From JAVBLD01 sp031553705 (GTDB lineage Bacteria > Bacteroidota > Bacteroidia > Bacteroidales > Marinifilaceae): a stretch of DNA of 64,000 nucleotides. Made by a program: the position numbers and the translations under genes. Positions 63,829 through 64,000 of the stretch are shown piece by piece (position 1 is the first letter of the stretch; every line of letters starts with the position of its first letter). The stretch covers positions 54,038 to 118,037 of the forward strand of contig JAVBLD010000022.1 in NCBI GenBank assembly GCA_031553705.1. Direction: 5' to 3'. The notes beneath the pieces were generated by a model that saw only the letters and a list, made by a program, of their open reading frames with translations, was not told the origin of the DNA and searched no databases.

Positions 63829-64000
63829 TTATTCAAAATCAGGGTAACTTATGAGTTTTCCAAAATTCGTTTTCCAAATATCAAGTTCAAACAAGTTTCC
63901 ATCACTATCTACATTTAAAGAGGCAATTACTTCAATTCCATCTGTATCCGTAAATTGAAAATCACTAACTTGTTCCCCAAATATTCTATTTTCAACAATT
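63829..64000 (-). CDS. Immunity-type protein, C-terminal part only
   Basis: Read by hand on the minus strand: about 56 residues open from the window edge to TAA (63831-63829). It contains DFQFTDTDGIEVIASLNVDS and DGNLFELDIWKTNFGKLISY, then YPDFE at the end. This resembles the DUF6984-like immunity-associated family as I remember it. With the neighbouring toxin/immunity pair it suggests an immunity-gene cluster continuing beyond the window. The N-terminus is outside the window. Confidence 0.5.
   Translation of the reverse strand, partial: IVENRIFGEQVSDFQFTDTDGIEVIASLNVDSDGNLFELDIWKTNFGKLISYPDFE

Noticed and set aside
1..64000. tRNA, rRNA, CRISPR arrays and complete insertion sequences
   Set aside because: Looked for on both strands by eye; no cloverleaf, spaced direct repeats or transposase frame was found. 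A covariance or tRNA search would be needed to exclude short RNAs.

Overview
The window comes from the chromosome of an anaerobic, fermentative member of the Bacteroidales. I place it near the Porphyromonadaceae, Dysgonomonadaceae and Tannerellaceae but do not claim a genus. Evidence: many promoters fit the Bacteroidota -7 consensus TAnnTTTG; SecD and SecF are fused; there is a PorP/SprF protein and a gliding-type (type B) C-terminal domain; two conserved neighbourhoods are present (nadK-DUF6089-uppS-bamA-ompH-ompH and relA/spoT-fur-purA); and there are BACON, DUF4301 and DUF4922 proteins. I saw no rRNA, tRNA or CRISPR array and no intact insertion sequence.

Layout. 1-704: truncated N-terminus of a periplasmic-binding-protein-like sensor protein. 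810-5883: a cell-envelope cluster with a double glycosyltransferase fused to a DUF4922/HIT-like domain, a SpoIID/LytB protein and an AmpG-like permease. 6211-10256 (minus): methylmalonyl-CoA mutase mutA-mutB. 10563-14173: retropepsin-like protein and SecDF. 14503-16068: orphan sensory [FeFe]-hydrogenase-like protein with a PAS domain. 16194-21279 (minus): purA, fur, relA/spoT, murI. 21533-27826 (minus): ompH, ompH, bamA, uppS, DUF6089, nadK. 27963-33190 (minus): a type IX secretion accessory module (TPR/PD40/SPOR protein, PorP/SprF, large Ig-like adhesin with a type B CTD). 33373-37215: small acidic protein, DUF4301, DUF368 (PopT-like), aroE. 37360-39764: small ORF, then iorA-iorB. 40064-46704: M60 lipoprotein peptidase, small secreted protein, orphan permease/M1-like/golvesin fusion. 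46965-50676: etfB-etfA-acyl-CoA dehydrogenase. 50925-62768: tricorn-like protease, zinc ABC transporter, lpd, C1 peptidase, four-domain CoA-disulfide reductase. 62769-64000: a decayed thioredoxin gene, an AT-rich secreted-toxin/immunity pair, and part of a second immunity-like gene.

Physiology. MutAB, IorAB, EtfAB with an acyl-CoA dehydrogenase, several peptidases and a mucin-type M60 peptidase fit a protein- or peptide-fermenting commensal or digester organism that makes short-chain acids. A second theme is the envelope: BamA, Skp-like chaperones, UppS, a PopT-like lipid-carrier transporter, MurI, AmpG and SpoIID.

Most unusual points: (1) the right end, where a thioredoxin gene has lost its WCGPC active site next to a compact overlapping toxin/immunity pair; (2) a loopless 44-bp perfect palindrome across a stop codon, followed at once by a second hairpin; (3) repeated intercistronic hairpins followed by TTTTCAA tracts just before start codons; (4) an aromatic-rich small ORF overlapping a hairpin upstream of iorAB; (5) the GT-GT-DUF4922/SpoIID/AmpG cluster as a possible wall-recycling module; (6) a hydrogenase-like sensor without the proton-relay cysteine, behind a long structured leader.
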